This document shows positions 20,847-30,897 of a stretch of DNA of 55,853 nucleotides, piece by piece. The number at the start of each line of letters is the position of its first letter. Positions within the stretch are counted from its first letter, which is position 1. The notes beneath the pieces are model-generated. The model did no database searches. It was given only the letters and a program-made list of their open reading frames with translations, and had not been told where the DNA came from. Source of the stretch: Microcaldota archaeon (GTDB taxonomy: Archaea; Micrarchaeota; Micrarchaeia; Micrarchaeales; Micrarchaeaceae); the NCBI GenBank assembly GCA_021792395.1, contig JAJYUR010000001.1, positions 5,742 to 61,594 on the forward strand, given 5' to 3'. The position numbers and the translations under genes are program-made.

Positions 20847-22247
20847 GTGATGGAGGGCATTGTGACATCTATAAGGATAGGCAACAGGAGTGAAGATTTC
20901 AGGTATAATGTAATCTGGCAGGGTAAGGCGGCACAGATACGCAGCACTGTGCCCTTGGACCTGTATGACATGATAGAGATAGATGACAATTCAGAGATGC
21001 CGTATATCAATGCTAAACAGCCGCATGGCAGGGCTTCAGAGGCTGAATGCAACGAGATTATAAGTAACTTTTCAAAAGCCATAGAGGTGCATCGGAACAA
21101 GCCGCATAGCGTCGGCAAAGAAATAGATGAATTTATATTGGCAGGTAAGGATGCCATTGAATCTTATGCGCTTATGCTGCTCGAAGCATATGTATCAGGG
21201 GCTCCAATAATAATAAGATTTCACAATGACGGGGATGGATCGACCGGGGCCATTGCCCTGTATAGGGCGTTCAATTCCGTAAGGGGGAAATTTTTTGAAA
21301 ATGAAAATGCAAACGTGTATTGGACCATGAATAAAAGCATAGCCTACAGCGAAGATTCGCTTTTCGTAGATGAATCCATATTCAATTCTTACAAGTCTGT
21401 TAGGAAACCGCTTATACTCATTACGGATTTTGGAACGACTTATGAAAGCGAGAGTGCAATCAAAAAGGCATCCAAAAGGTATTCAATCATCTGGATTGAC
21501 CATCATCCAATCTATGATGGCTTCCCGTATGCAGGGTTTGATTTTTACATAAATCCATGGACGTTGGGAATGAATTCGAACATCTGTGCAGGTGTGATTA
21601 CGGCATCTATAGCGGAAAAATTTGCACCGGAATTGGATTTTACATTACTCAAAAAGGCCGCATTGGATAGTGACCATAGCAAATATTACGTTTATGCCGA
21701 AAATGCGCACGCCCTTGCGCTCGTGCTGGATTCTTTGACCGCCAATGACAGGATAGGGTACCAGGAAAAAAGGATAACGCCAAAATATTTGGAGGCAACG
21801 ATTGCAGATCCAGAAAGTTTTGCGCACGTGCTAAACAGCGCATCGGCGCAGATAGCCGAATCCTTAGATATAGGAGTAAAAAACGCAAAGAGGCATGTCA
21901 CGAAAAGCGGCATAGCTGCGTATGTTTTAGATTACAAAGCAGTGGCTGACAGGCGATTTGAATACATAAAGCAGGGCAGGTATACGACAAAACTTCAGGA
22001 CAAACTTGAGGAGACCAATGGATTTAGGACTATCACCATAGTATATTATAAGAATTACATATCCGTGCGGGTCAATAAGGGCATATCTAATTCCATAAAC
22101 CTGCTTGGTATCATAGCAAAACTCAAGGAAAACACCGCATACATACAAAACGGGGGAGGGCACAGTGAGGCTGCAAGCATAAAGGTGGACTATGATGAAA
22201 CCAGCAGCGTGATGCATTTGCTTTTGGACGAGCTTATTGCGATTTGA
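20847..22247 (+). CDS. DHH-family phosphoesterase (RecJ-like)
   Basis: 466 aa; HNDGDGSTGA, ITDFGTTYES, IDHHPIYDG, C-term NGGGHSEAASI (DHHA1). Confidence 0.9.
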   Translation: MMEGIVTSIRIGNRSEDFRYNVIWQGKAAQIRSTVPLDLYDMIEIDDNSEMPYINAKQPHGRASEAECNEIISNFSKAIEVHRNKPHSVGKEIDEFILAGKDAIESYALMLLEAYVSGAPIIIRFHNDGDGSTGAIALYRAFNSVRGKFFENENANVYWTMNKSIAYSEDSLFVDESIFNSYKSVRKPLILITDFGTTYESESAIKKASKRYSIIWIDHHPIYDGFPYAGFDFYINPWTLGMNSNICAGVITASIAEKFAPELDFTLLKKAALDSDHSKYYVYAENAHALALVLDSLTANDRIGYQEKRITPKYLEATIADPESFAHVLNSASAQIAESLDIGVKNAKRHVTKSGIAAYVLDYKAVADRRFEYIKQGRYTTKLQDKLEETNGFRTITIVYYKNYISVRVNKGISNSINLLGIIAKLKENTAYIQNGGGHSEAASIKVDYDETSSVMHLLLDELIAI

Positions 22248-22382
22248 AGCACCCGGTTCAGGAAACTATAGATAGCCAGCGCTTCGGCATACTTAGAAAT
22301 GTCTTTTAAGGCAGTGCATCAGATGTGGCAGAGTGAAACTGCCTGCCAAAACATGTTATGAAATCGCCAATGCCAGATGCAT

Positions 22383-23621
22383 TCACTTGCTGAATGATGC
22401 CAGCCAATCGACCTCCTTTGCATCCATATCGAATGTCTTTGCAAAGAAGTCGTACACCTCTGATTTTTCTACCCCTTTCGCAGAAGAATCGCGTATTATG
22501 GCGGATACCATCGGCAGATCTTCAGACACTATGCGCGATATGCTTGATTTTAAATGCTTCTGCAATTTTTTGGCTATCTGCACCGCAGAGCCACGCTCTG
22601 CTTTAGAGCCGCTAAGCTCCTTTATGTTCTTCGGGAATTCGTAACGCTTGAAGGTATTAGGATATGTAGATTTGGATAGCGCTACACCGCTCGACATCAG
22701 CACATTCATGTACCTCCAATACGTGTAGTACTGTGCCTTCTGGGCGCGGTTGAAATAGAACGATGCACGCGAAAGCATGGCAAATGCCTTTTCAAGGTCG
22801 GCTAGTTCGCTGTACCTATTCGTTATGTTCTCATTAATCCACTGCATTAGCATATCGTTGGGAAGGTCGCTGCTGGATACTGCTCTCATTGGCGCAGTAA
22901 GCGTGTTTGACATGAATATGCCGTCAAGTACGCTGAATATGTCCTTTTTCCTGTCTCTAAAACCTATAACTTCGAGCGAATCATTCTGTGTGTCAGCCAG
23001 CACCATCATGTCATTTATTGCGCTCCTGGCATCTCCGTTTGACCTTCCGGATATTGCCAATATCATGTCCTTATCTGCGTTGAGCCCCATTTTAGATGAG
23101 ATATCAGATAGTATGGACGTTATCGTAAGTTGATTGAGCTTCTTGAATTGCACAGGCGTGGTTTTATTCCTTAGGAAGGATATGCTTTGGTCCCACATAT
23201 CGTTCGCTATGAATATGATTGGATTCATCGACTTTGAGATCACTTCGGCTATTGCACTTCCTGCTCCACTATCGAACCTTTTGTTCATGTCGTCTATTTC
23301 ATCCAAAAGTATCAGCGTCCTGCCTGCAAACAGCGAACGCGATGTGGCTGCAGACAGCAGTGTTTTCTTTATTGTATCCCTGTCCCTGTAATCACTTGCA
23401 TTCATCTCCACCACATTCCAGCCCTCCTTGTTGGCCAATGCCTTGGCTGCGGATGTTTTTCCTGTACCTGGTGGCCCATAAAGGAGTAGCGGTTTCGGAT
23501 TCGCACCGTTGGAAACAGATCTTGCAAAGTCGAGCATTGCAGATACAGCAGTATCGTTGCCTTTTATCAACCCTATTTCATTTACTCTATAAAAATAGTT
23601 TAACATTCGATGCGCCTGCAA
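22383..23621 (-). CDS. rfcL: Replication factor C large subunit
   Basis: 412 aa; LLYGPPGTGKTSAAKALANKEGWNVVEMNASDYRD, LILLDEIDDM, GDARSAINDM. Confidence 0.92.
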   Translation of the reverse strand: MQAHRMLNYFYRVNEIGLIKGNDTAVSAMLDFARSVSNGANPKPLLLYGPPGTGKTSAAKALANKEGWNVVEMNASDYRDRDTIKKTLLSAATSRSLFAGRTLILLDEIDDMNKRFDSGAGSAIAEVISKSMNPIIFIANDMWDQSISFLRNKTTPVQFKKLNQLTITSILSDISSKMGLNADKDMILAISGRSNGDARSAINDMMVLADTQNDSLEVIGFRDRKKDIFSVLDGIFMSNTLTAPMRAVSSSDLPNDMLMQWINENITNRYSELADLEKAFAMLSRASFYFNRAQKAQYYTYWRYMNVLMSSGVALSKSTYPNTFKRYEFPKNIKELSGSKAERGSAVQIAKKLQKHLKSSISRIVSEDLPMVSAIIRDSSAKGVEKSEVYDFFAKTFDMDAKEVDWLASFSK

Positions 23622-24416
23622 AACCTTTATAAAATATATCCATTTGAATATATAAGTAGCTTTAATATATTAAATGTTTACTATATGCTTGAAGTTTGTG
23701 GTGCTGCAATGGAAAAATTTGAAACTCCCAAAAATTTGGCGCTTATACCTGATGGGAACAGGAGATGGGCTAATAACCATAAGGTAAGTATAATTAAAGG
23801 TTATGATTTAGGCATCAAAAAGTTCATAGACTTTAGCATCTGGCTAAAGGATTTTGGCGGCGAGACACTTACGGTGTGGGCACTGTCTACTGAAAACATA
23901 AGCAACAGAAGCAGGACGGAGCTTAACATCTTGTATAAGCTTTACATAAAAGCAGCAAACGACAAAAAGCTGCTTAAAACGCTGAAGGACAACGGCGTGC
24001 GCATAAATGCTATCGGAAACCTTAATCTTATCCCAGCTGAAGTCAGAAGGGCATTGGGCAGCATTGAGAGGAAGACGAAGGCATACAAAAAGTTCACCAT
24101 AAACATATTGATAGCTTATGGAGGCAGGGAGGAGATTTTGCATGCTGCACGGAAAATGATTTCGCAAAAGATACACAATAAAATAAAGAGGATTGACGAG
24201 GCTGCGCTTCGGGTTTGCCTTAGAACAGGCATGTTGCCTACCCCTGATCTTATAATAAGGACATCCGGTGAGCTAAGGCTCTCTGGATTCATGCCATGGC
24301 AGGCAGGATATTCTGAATTGTATTTTGCTGAAAAATACTGGCCTGACTTCAAAAAGGAAGATCTCATGTTGGCACTTGAAGACTTTTCTAAACGCAATAG
24401 GAGGTACGGGAGATAA
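23610..24416 (+). CDS. uppS: cis-Prenyltransferase (UPP synthase family)
   Basis: NLALIPDGNRRWANNHK, LTVWALSTENISNRSRTEL, DLIIRTSGELRLSGFMPWQAGYSELYF. Start likely 23709. Confidence 0.95.
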   Translation: MRLQNLYKIYPFEYISSFNILNVYYMLEVCGAAMEKFETPKNLALIPDGNRRWANNHKVSIIKGYDLGIKKFIDFSIWLKDFGGETLTVWALSTENISNRSRTELNILYKLYIKAANDKKLLKTLKDNGVRINAIGNLNLIPAEVRRALGSIERKTKAYKKFTINILIAYGGREEILHAARKMISQKIHNKIKRIDEAALRVCLRTGMLPTPDLIIRTSGELRLSGFMPWQAGYSELYFAEKYWPDFKKEDLMLALEDFSKRNRRYGR

Positions 24417-24425
24417 ATTTTAGGT

Positions 24426-26291
24426 TTGCTAAGTGCTCGTATGGCTTACAAAAGTTATGAGGGACCCTTAAAGCACGTCAGTTTATTCTCCAAAAGCTTG
24501 CCGAGCAACAGGATGCTCTTGCTGATACTCATAGTCTTGGGCCTTATTACCGGCATGGCAAGTGCAGCATTGATGGATTATAGCCACCTAGTTCAGGATC
24601 TTTCATATGTAATCAGCAACGGCATATTGACAGGCGTGTTCGGAATACTTATACCTGCAGCATTGGCCGTAGTTACCATCAAGATGCTTAGGAGGTATGT
24701 AACAGCCAGGTATATACTTTTCAGCACTATAATAGCTACGGTATCTTATGCCATCTTTTTCATGCTCGCCGCTGCAGTGTACGCCATAACCCGCAATTAT
24801 TCTTTCCCTGCCATGATAATACTGCTCGGAGATGCCAGCACTTTCGGATGGTGGCTCTTCATAAGCAAGATATTGCTCAATGAAAAGCTTAGGGCGGTGC
24901 CATTCGCACTTATACAGCCTACGCTGAACATACTCTTCCTCATACCTGGGGGAAGGTTTATATTCGCAAAGACATTCCCGTTGAACATATTGCTTATAAA
25001 GCTTTACGCAGGCATATTCGTATTTCTTGTGGTGGTGTACTTTATATTGTACATAATGGACACGCCACTCAGGAAGAGCCTTGGGTTCAGCGGCATAGAC
25101 GCTTTCACCCAGATGCTCCAGAACTGGCTTTTCGATGTCAACATAACTATAAATTCTGGAAGTCTTGGATTGATAGGGACGTCGCGCGATATAGAAGCGC
25201 AGATGCTGGTATTCAAAAGCCCAAAAGGCGCAGTCAAATCAATATTTTTTATACCTGAAATACATTACGGGCCTATGGGCACGATAGGCAGCAGCAATTT
25301 CCCATACATGCTTGAGTATCATGGCATTGCAAAGCATAACGCAAATACTTTCATAATGCACCCTGCAGTGAGCGAGGATAATACTGCGCCGTCTAGTTCC
25401 CAATACGCAAAGGTCGTAAAGGCTTTTGACGAATGCTTCGCCAACCTCAAGCGCGTAGATTGCAGGCAATTTACTTTTACCAAAACAGCCCATAATGATG
25501 CAGCGATAAATATCCTTGGATTCGGACCAGTCGGCTTGGTGACGCTTAGCCGCGCGCCTAGGGTCACTGAAGACATAACGTCAGAAGCCTCTGCACTCTT
25601 CAAAAAAGCTTTGGAAGCAAACATACAGACGCCGATATTGATAGATGCGCACAATTCGCGCTACGAGACGGCTCCGCTTTCAGAATTGGCAGCAGTAAAA
25701 TTTGATTCGCCCATAGCAAAAGACTATCTGCATGCAATAAAGTACACCAATAAGGTATTGCACTCAAGCAAAAGTATACGCTTTGGTGCATCGAGCATGG
25801 ACCTTTACAGCAGCCTGCATGCGCCAAAGGACCTTGCGCCAGGAAATTTGAACGTGGCTATTTTCAAATTCAACGGCTTTAGTTACTGCATCATACATGT
25901 AAATGCGAATAACCTCCTACCAGGGTTCAGGTCCACGGTATTGAACAGGGTGAAGGAGAGGTATGGGATAGACGCAGAAATGTACACTACGGATACCCAT
26001 TATGTAAATTCATTTAGGGACACTGCAAGCAATGTATTCGGAAGCGTGACGAAGGAAAACGCTTTCCTTAAGGTATTGTACGGATGCATTGACGATGCGC
26101 TTGCAAAAACGGAAAATGTCAACCTTTACTACAGCAGGGCAATAATCAAGAATTTCAGAGTATGGGGTACGAATGAGAGGGATAGGATAATAACCGCAGT
26201 AAACTCGATGCTAGCTATCGCAAAATTGCTAGTGCCGATAACAATAATAATCGGTTTCTTTATAGCTGCCTTGGCCATATCGTTAATATGA
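24426..26291 (+). CDS. DUF2070-family archaeal membrane protein
   Basis: 621 aa; N-terminal TM block, soluble domain with FIPEIHYGPMGTIGSSNFPYML and ILIDAHNSRYETAP, two C-terminal TMs. Confidence 0.82.
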   Translation: MLSARMAYKSYEGPLKHVSLFSKSLPSNRMLLLILIVLGLITGMASAALMDYSHLVQDLSYVISNGILTGVFGILIPAALAVVTIKMLRRYVTARYILFSTIIATVSYAIFFMLAAAVYAITRNYSFPAMIILLGDASTFGWWLFISKILLNEKLRAVPFALIQPTLNILFLIPGGRFIFAKTFPLNILLIKLYAGIFVFLVVVYFILYIMDTPLRKSLGFSGIDAFTQMLQNWLFDVNITINSGSLGLIGTSRDIEAQMLVFKSPKGAVKSIFFIPEIHYGPMGTIGSSNFPYMLEYHGIAKHNANTFIMHPAVSEDNTAPSSSQYAKVVKAFDECFANLKRVDCRQFTFTKTAHNDAAINILGFGPVGLVTLSRAPRVTEDITSEASALFKKALEANIQTPILIDAHNSRYETAPLSELAAVKFDSPIAKDYLHAIKYTNKVLHSSKSIRFGASSMDLYSSLHAPKDLAPGNLNVAIFKFNGFSYCIIHVNANNLLPGFRSTVLNRVKERYGIDAEMYTTDTHYVNSFRDTASNVFGSVTKENAFLKVLYGCIDDALAKTENVNLYYSRAIIKNFRVWGTNERDRIITAVNSMLAIAKLLVPITIIIGFFIAALAISLI

Positions 26292-26297
26292 TGGGAT

Positions 26298-27290
26298 TTG
26301 ATACGTGTTGATTGGATGATGAACCTGTTTTCTATTTACGCTTCTGCATTTCTGATTTCTGCCATTGCAATTGTCTTTTATGTTTTTGAATATGTATTGA
26401 AATCAAGGTATTCAAACATTGCATGGAATGCAGGGATTTTGTCAGCAGGGGTGCTCTTATTCTATCTGTTTGCTTCAAAACCAGAATACGCTGTTGCATT
26501 TGCTTTGGTATTAGTTCTATCAATGCTCCAGGTGCACTTCTATGGTTTACGCACCAGACGGTTCATTCCGTCTCTAATCATACTTGAAGCAGTTTTGGCA
26601 GGCTTGATAATCTTTGGATTGATTCCACTGCAGTACTGCCTTGTTGCACTCGCATTTGGAATTTTAGGGCCATTTCTTTATAGGACTATATGGCAGCACA
26701 GGATAGGCAGTAAAAAAATTTACAGCAGCATAGAGATATCACGGGATTTGGTGCAGATCGCAGTTGGAGCGCTCTTGATTATTATATTACTATCAGTAAA
26801 ATTTGAATATGCAATCGCAATCATACTTATACTTGTTATGACGTCGTATTCAATTAACGGAACGCTCTCTACGCTCAAAGGATCAAATATGCTTAGGATA
26901 TTTTCTAAAATAGAAAAACCTGGAGTAATATATGGACAGGGGGCTCTTTTCATAAGCATGGGACTTATATTATTTTTAGGTGCATTCAAGTCCGTTAATC
27001 TGAGCATATTCTTCATAATAACTCTATATTTCGCGGATGCAATTGCAACAATAGTCGGCTTATCGATAAGGTGGCCTAGATTGCCTTATAATAAAAAGAA
27101 ATCGGTTGCAGGAACGCTGGGGTTTTTTGCATGCGCTTCACTCGGCTATTTTTTCATAGGCCCATACGCCTTCGCATTTGCGGCATTACTTGCAGTTTTA
27201 GAGAGCCTGCCGCTTGGCAACAGGCTGGATGACAATATCATACTATCCATCGCATTTATCCTGCTTTCATACATTTTTATAGCCGGCTGA
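26298..27290 (+). CDS. Dolichol kinase / CTP-dependent prenol kinase-like membrane protein
   Basis: 330 aa, multi-TM; FADAIATIVGLSIRWPRLPYNKKKSVAGTLGFFACA. Confidence 0.75.
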   Translation: MIRVDWMMNLFSIYASAFLISAIAIVFYVFEYVLKSRYSNIAWNAGILSAGVLLFYLFASKPEYAVAFALVLVLSMLQVHFYGLRTRRFIPSLIILEAVLAGLIIFGLIPLQYCLVALAFGILGPFLYRTIWQHRIGSKKIYSSIEISRDLVQIAVGALLIIILLSVKFEYAIAIILILVMTSYSINGTLSTLKGSNMLRIFSKIEKPGVIYGQGALFISMGLILFLGAFKSVNLSIFFIITLYFADAIATIVGLSIRWPRLPYNKKKSVAGTLGFFACASLGYFFIGPYAFAFAALLAVLESLPLGNRLDDNIILSIAFILLSYIFIAG

Positions 27291-28124
27291 TTGCATGATC
27301 TTCAGAAGTTCCCGCTCGTTGCTGCTATCATCTCCCTCGCCGTTTTCAGGCGTCTCCATTATAATGCATTTGTCATCTAGATAACCGCTTTTAAAAAGAT
27401 TGATGAACCCAGCCTCGCCTATGAAACCCTTTCCGATATGCCAATGCCTGTCCAAGCCGCTGCCCAGGCCGAATTTTGCATCATTTAGGTGTATCAGGCA
27501 TACCTTGTTCAAGCCCATGCTGTGCTCTATCTCTTCGAACATGCTTTTTACGCCCTTTTCTGTGCGCATATCGTAGCCTGCAGCGAACGCGTGGCATGTA
27601 TCTATGCAAATCCCTATATTTTTGGAGTTTATACCAGATATTATCTCTGCCATTTCGTTGAAGCTCGATCCCATGCTATTAGTATACCCAGAGGAATTTT
27701 CGAAGAGCATTTTGACCGATCCTGCCATGCGCATGGCCCTTTTTGAGAATTCAACTATGCGCTCAATGCCTGCATCTCTTCCGGAACCTACATTAGACCC
27801 CATATGCACGACGATGCTTTTTATCCCAAGAGCCTTGCAATTTTCCATGTTGCTGATTAGCAGCTCTATGCTCTTTTCCCATATATCCTGCTTCGGCGAA
27901 GCCGGATTACAAAGATATGGTGCATGCGCAAAGGGTATGGAATTGAATTCCTTTGAATATTTGAAAAACTTTTTTCCTTCAGATTCGTCTACGCGGTTTG
28001 CTTTCCATGACCTGGCATTTGCCGTGAATATTTGGAATGCTCCATATCCTTTTTCGCCGGCGTGCATGGCTGCATTTGATATCGAACCAGATATGGACAT
28101 ATGGAAGCCGTATCTTATTGCCAT
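27267..28124 (-). CDS. nfo: Endonuclease IV (AP endonuclease)
   Basis: 285 aa; GFHMSISGSISNA, FAHAPYLCNPASP, IGICIDTCHAFAAGYD, HLNDAKFGLGSGLDRHWHIGKGFIG. Confidence 0.95.
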   Translation of the reverse strand: MAIRYGFHMSISGSISNAAMHAGEKGYGAFQIFTANARSWKANRVDESEGKKFFKYSKEFNSIPFAHAPYLCNPASPKQDIWEKSIELLISNMENCKALGIKSIVVHMGSNVGSGRDAGIERIVEFSKRAMRMAGSVKMLFENSSGYTNSMGSSFNEMAEIISGINSKNIGICIDTCHAFAAGYDMRTEKGVKSMFEEIEHSMGLNKVCLIHLNDAKFGLGSGLDRHWHIGKGFIGEAGFINLFKSGYLDDKCIIMETPENGEGDDSSNERELLKIMQSAGYKNV

Positions 28125-28234
28125 TGTTTATTGCACCTATGCTTTATAACCATATAATGTGCGCAAGAATACCGCTATTCAAGGAACTTAAATTCATTTA
28201 AAAACCTTTTCATTTAATTATTATCTACTTTTAA

Positions 28235-28579
28235 ATGTGGGGTGCTTTTTTGGTCAAACAACGCGGTTTCAGTTTATATGATATAGAGGATTATTTAAAA
28301 GAAGCAGGTGCAGAAAGGATAAACGAGGGCGCAGTTCTGACGTTCGAACAGGACTTGGAGGATACTGTGAAAAATTTGGTAAGCGAAGCGAAACTGTATG
28401 CAGATTATGCAGGTAGAAAAAGCCTGATAACCCATTCCGACATAACTCTTATAAACCACAAACCAATAAGCGGACTGCATGGCAATGCGTTCTATGGAAG
28501 CCATAAGATTAAGAGGGTGCGAAGGAAGACAACCACGCGCCTTAATGCCAAAAAGATAAGGATTAGATCGCGTTATTAA
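28235..28579 (+). CDS. Histone-fold protein with basic C-terminal tail
   Basis: 114 aa; IEDYLKEAGAERINEGAVLTFEQDLEDTVKNLVSEAKLYADYAGRKSLITHSDITLI aligns with the archaeal histone fold; tail KIKRVRRKTTTRLNAKKIRIRSRY. Confidence 0.82.
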   Translation: MWGAFLVKQRGFSLYDIEDYLKEAGAERINEGAVLTFEQDLEDTVKNLVSEAKLYADYAGRKSLITHSDITLINHKPISGLHGNAFYGSHKIKRVRRKTTTRLNAKKIRIRSRY

Positions 28580-29637
28580 AGCAGCGCCATGGCCTTTAAC
28601 CCGAATGCTAAGGCTACGAATCCTATTTCAATTATCCACATGTAAAGCGATACCTCCCATTCCTTGCATCTCTTTATGTTCATTATTATGTGCGTCCAGC
28701 TGTATATCTTTTTGCCGTATGGAGGCAGGAACGTACCATCCTTCTGGATTTTTCCAAGATCAGTAACCTTGAATTTTTTTCTTGCATGCAGTATGAACTC
28801 TATTATCCATGGCATGAATATTATTAGCCCGAACGATTCCATGTTGCCTATTACCATTGCACCTACAATGGCAGCACCCACCCCGTATGTAAAACTATCC
28901 CCTGGGAGCACCTTTGCAGGATATAAGTTGAAAAGGAAAAACCCGAAAATCGATGCGGACAATACTGCGGATATCAGTGCGCCGGCATATGTGCCGACGG
29001 GCATGGATATGCTGTATAGCAGCATCGCAAGGCTAGCTATTAATCCGGTGCCAGTGGCTATGCCATCGAATCCGCCCAGTAGATTGAATGCGTTAGCGGC
29101 AAATATTACCGCAAGCGGCAGTATGATTAATGGATATAGTATGCCGAACGACACATTGCCTATGAATGGCAGGCGTATCACAGAAACGCCAGCGTTGACG
29201 GCAACGAGAGGTATTGCACCTATCAGCGTAAGCAGCGGCTTTTGCCATTGCTTTAGGCCCTTCCTGGTGTCCATCATATCGGTAGACTTTACCATTTTTG
29301 CCTTGACATTTATATCATCAAGAAATCCGACAAGCGATATTAGCACTACTGCCAATATGGTAGCGAAAAGGTATACAAGCGAGGCATTTGGGAGGTAGAA
29401 TGGATGCGCAGGGGATGGAAATCTTGTCCCGAATATGTATGTAAATATCCCTATGGCAAAACCGAATGCCACAGCAAGCCCTCCGCTGCTCGGCAATGTC
29501 GGCTTATTCTTTTTGTTGTGGTCAGGAGATGTAACCCCTGACTCAAGCATGTAGCTTTTTATGAAAAGCGTCGCTATTATAGTTATTGCAAATGCAGCCA
29601 ATGATGGTATTATTATAGTAAGGTAGGTGTGATACAT
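28576..29637 (-). CDS. UDP-GlcNAc-1-phosphate transferase-like (GPT/MraY superfamily)
   Basis: 353 aa, multi-TM; LVGFLDDI, ANAFNLLGGFDGIATG, YPAKVLPGDSFTYGVGA. Confidence 0.88.
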   Translation of the reverse strand: MYHTYLTIIIPSLAAFAITIIATLFIKSYMLESGVTSPDHNKKNKPTLPSSGGLAVAFGFAIGIFTYIFGTRFPSPAHPFYLPNASLVYLFATILAVVLISLVGFLDDINVKAKMVKSTDMMDTRKGLKQWQKPLLTLIGAIPLVAVNAGVSVIRLPFIGNVSFGILYPLIILPLAVIFAANAFNLLGGFDGIATGTGLIASLAMLLYSISMPVGTYAGALISAVLSASIFGFFLFNLYPAKVLPGDSFTYGVGAAIVGAMVIGNMESFGLIIFMPWIIEFILHARKKFKVTDLGKIQKDGTFLPPYGKKIYSWTHIIMNIKRCKEWEVSLYMWIIEIGFVALAFGLKAMALL

Positions 29638-29703
29638 GGGACCAACCCATAATGTATTAAATTAGTATATCTTAAACAATAATCTATTATAAATAGTGTT
29701 TAT

Positions 29704-30159
29704 ATGAAAAGGTGCATAGTCGCTGGAAGCATAATATTCAACGCGCCGAAAGACGAGGTATTGCTGATAAAGCACAAGAAGCTGGGCGTATGGCTGCCGC
29801 CGGGAGGTCATGTAGAAGCGGGCGAATTCCCCTACGAAGCAGCAGTAAGGGAGGCAAAGGAAGAAACTGGATTGGACATAGAGCTTCTCGGAAGCAGGGC
29901 TTTTGACTATTCGAACGACGAAGCCGCAACGTTGGTAAAGCCTTTCGCCACAATATATGAAAATGTACCTTATAAAGATGAAAGACACATTCATTTTGAC
30001 ATGGTTTACCTTGCAACTTCAAAATCTGGAGAGATATCGTTGAATCGCGACGAGTCAGACGGAATAAGATGGTTTAGTTACAATGATGTAAAAAACATAA
30101 ACACATTTGAAAACGTAAGGGTGTGCCTTATGTCGGCAATGAAAGAACAAACAGTATAA
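29704..30159 (+). CDS. Nudix hydrolase
   Basis: 151 aa; Nudix box GGHVEAGEFPYEAAVREAKEETGLDI. Confidence 0.95.
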   Translation: MKRCIVAGSIIFNAPKDEVLLIKHKKLGVWLPPGGHVEAGEFPYEAAVREAKEETGLDIELLGSRAFDYSNDEAATLVKPFATIYENVPYKDERHIHFDMVYLATSKSGEISLNRDESDGIRWFSYNDVKNINTFENVRVCLMSAMKEQTV

Positions 30160-30168
30160 GCGGGTAAA

Positions 30169-30242
30169 GCCCTTGTAGTATAACTTGGACAGAACGCGGG
30201 CTTGCGGAGCCTGTGATCCGGGTTCAAATCCCGGCAAGGGCG
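30169..30242 (+). tRNA. tRNA-Arg (anticodon GCG)
   Basis: GCCCTTG/CAAGGGC acceptor, CGGGC-TTGCGGA-GCCTG anticodon arm, CCGGGTTCAAATCCCGG T-arm; starts 10 nt after the Nudix stop. Confidence 0.94.
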
Positions 30243-30405
30243 CTTCTTATTTTCCTTGATGCCTGACAAATTAGGATTTGGTCTTCCAAACCATTCAAAA
30301 CTGTACATTTGTACTTTTTATATCATGCATTTTGCGTTTATATAGTGTCGTAGGATGCGAAAAGCTTTAAAAAGCTTCTCTTGGCTTTATAATCAGTGAT
30401 ATAAA

Positions 30406-30783
30406 ATGGCAAAGAAAAAAATCAATGGTGCAGCATTTGCACTAGAATTCATTGGAAGCCTTTTCTTCCTTTTCTTAGTGTATGCGATGTCTGCAAACTT
30501 TTTTTCAGGCAGTAGCATATTTAGTGGATTTGGAGGGTTCTGGTTGCCGATATTCGTAGGAATAGGAACTATATCAGCCATAGCCTTGTTCTTGTTCAGC
30601 TTTACATACCTGACTGATCACCCATTGATGCATGAGCAGAAATGCAAAATGGGGGGCATGGGACTTTCAGTAGCCGCAGGAATCTCTTTCGTGGCATTGA
30701 CCCTTGGTTCTACAGGATACTTCCTTGTAGCAATAATAGGTTTTGTGATTGCTGCAATAGGGGCATTTGTAGGGTATAGCTGA
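30406..30783 (+). CDS. Small multi-TM membrane protein
   Basis: 125 aa, about four hydrophobic helices. Confidence 0.7.
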   Translation: MAKKKINGAAFALEFIGSLFFLFLVYAMSANFFSGSSIFSGFGGFWLPIFVGIGTISAIALFLFSFTYLTDHPLMHEQKCKMGGMGLSVAAGISFVALTLGSTGYFLVAIIGFVIAAIGAFVGYS

Positions 30784-30792
30784 TTCCTTTTT

Positions 30793-30820
30793 GGCGCCCG
30801 ATTGGCGGGCGCCTATTTTT
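30793..30820 (+). terminator. Hairpin plus T-tract terminator-like element
   Basis: GGCGCCCG-attgg-CGGGCGCC then TATTTTT, 10 nt after the upstream stop. Confidence 0.75.
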
Positions 30821-30897
30821 ACTATGATTATACCTTTTAATGGCATTTTTTTAAACCTGCGATAGGTTTAAATATTTGGCAAACACCTAATTATTTT

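Noticed and set aside
28664-29398. 244-aa plus-strand ORF opposite the GPT/MraY-like gene
   Set aside because: Antisense shadow ORF of a hydrophobic protein.
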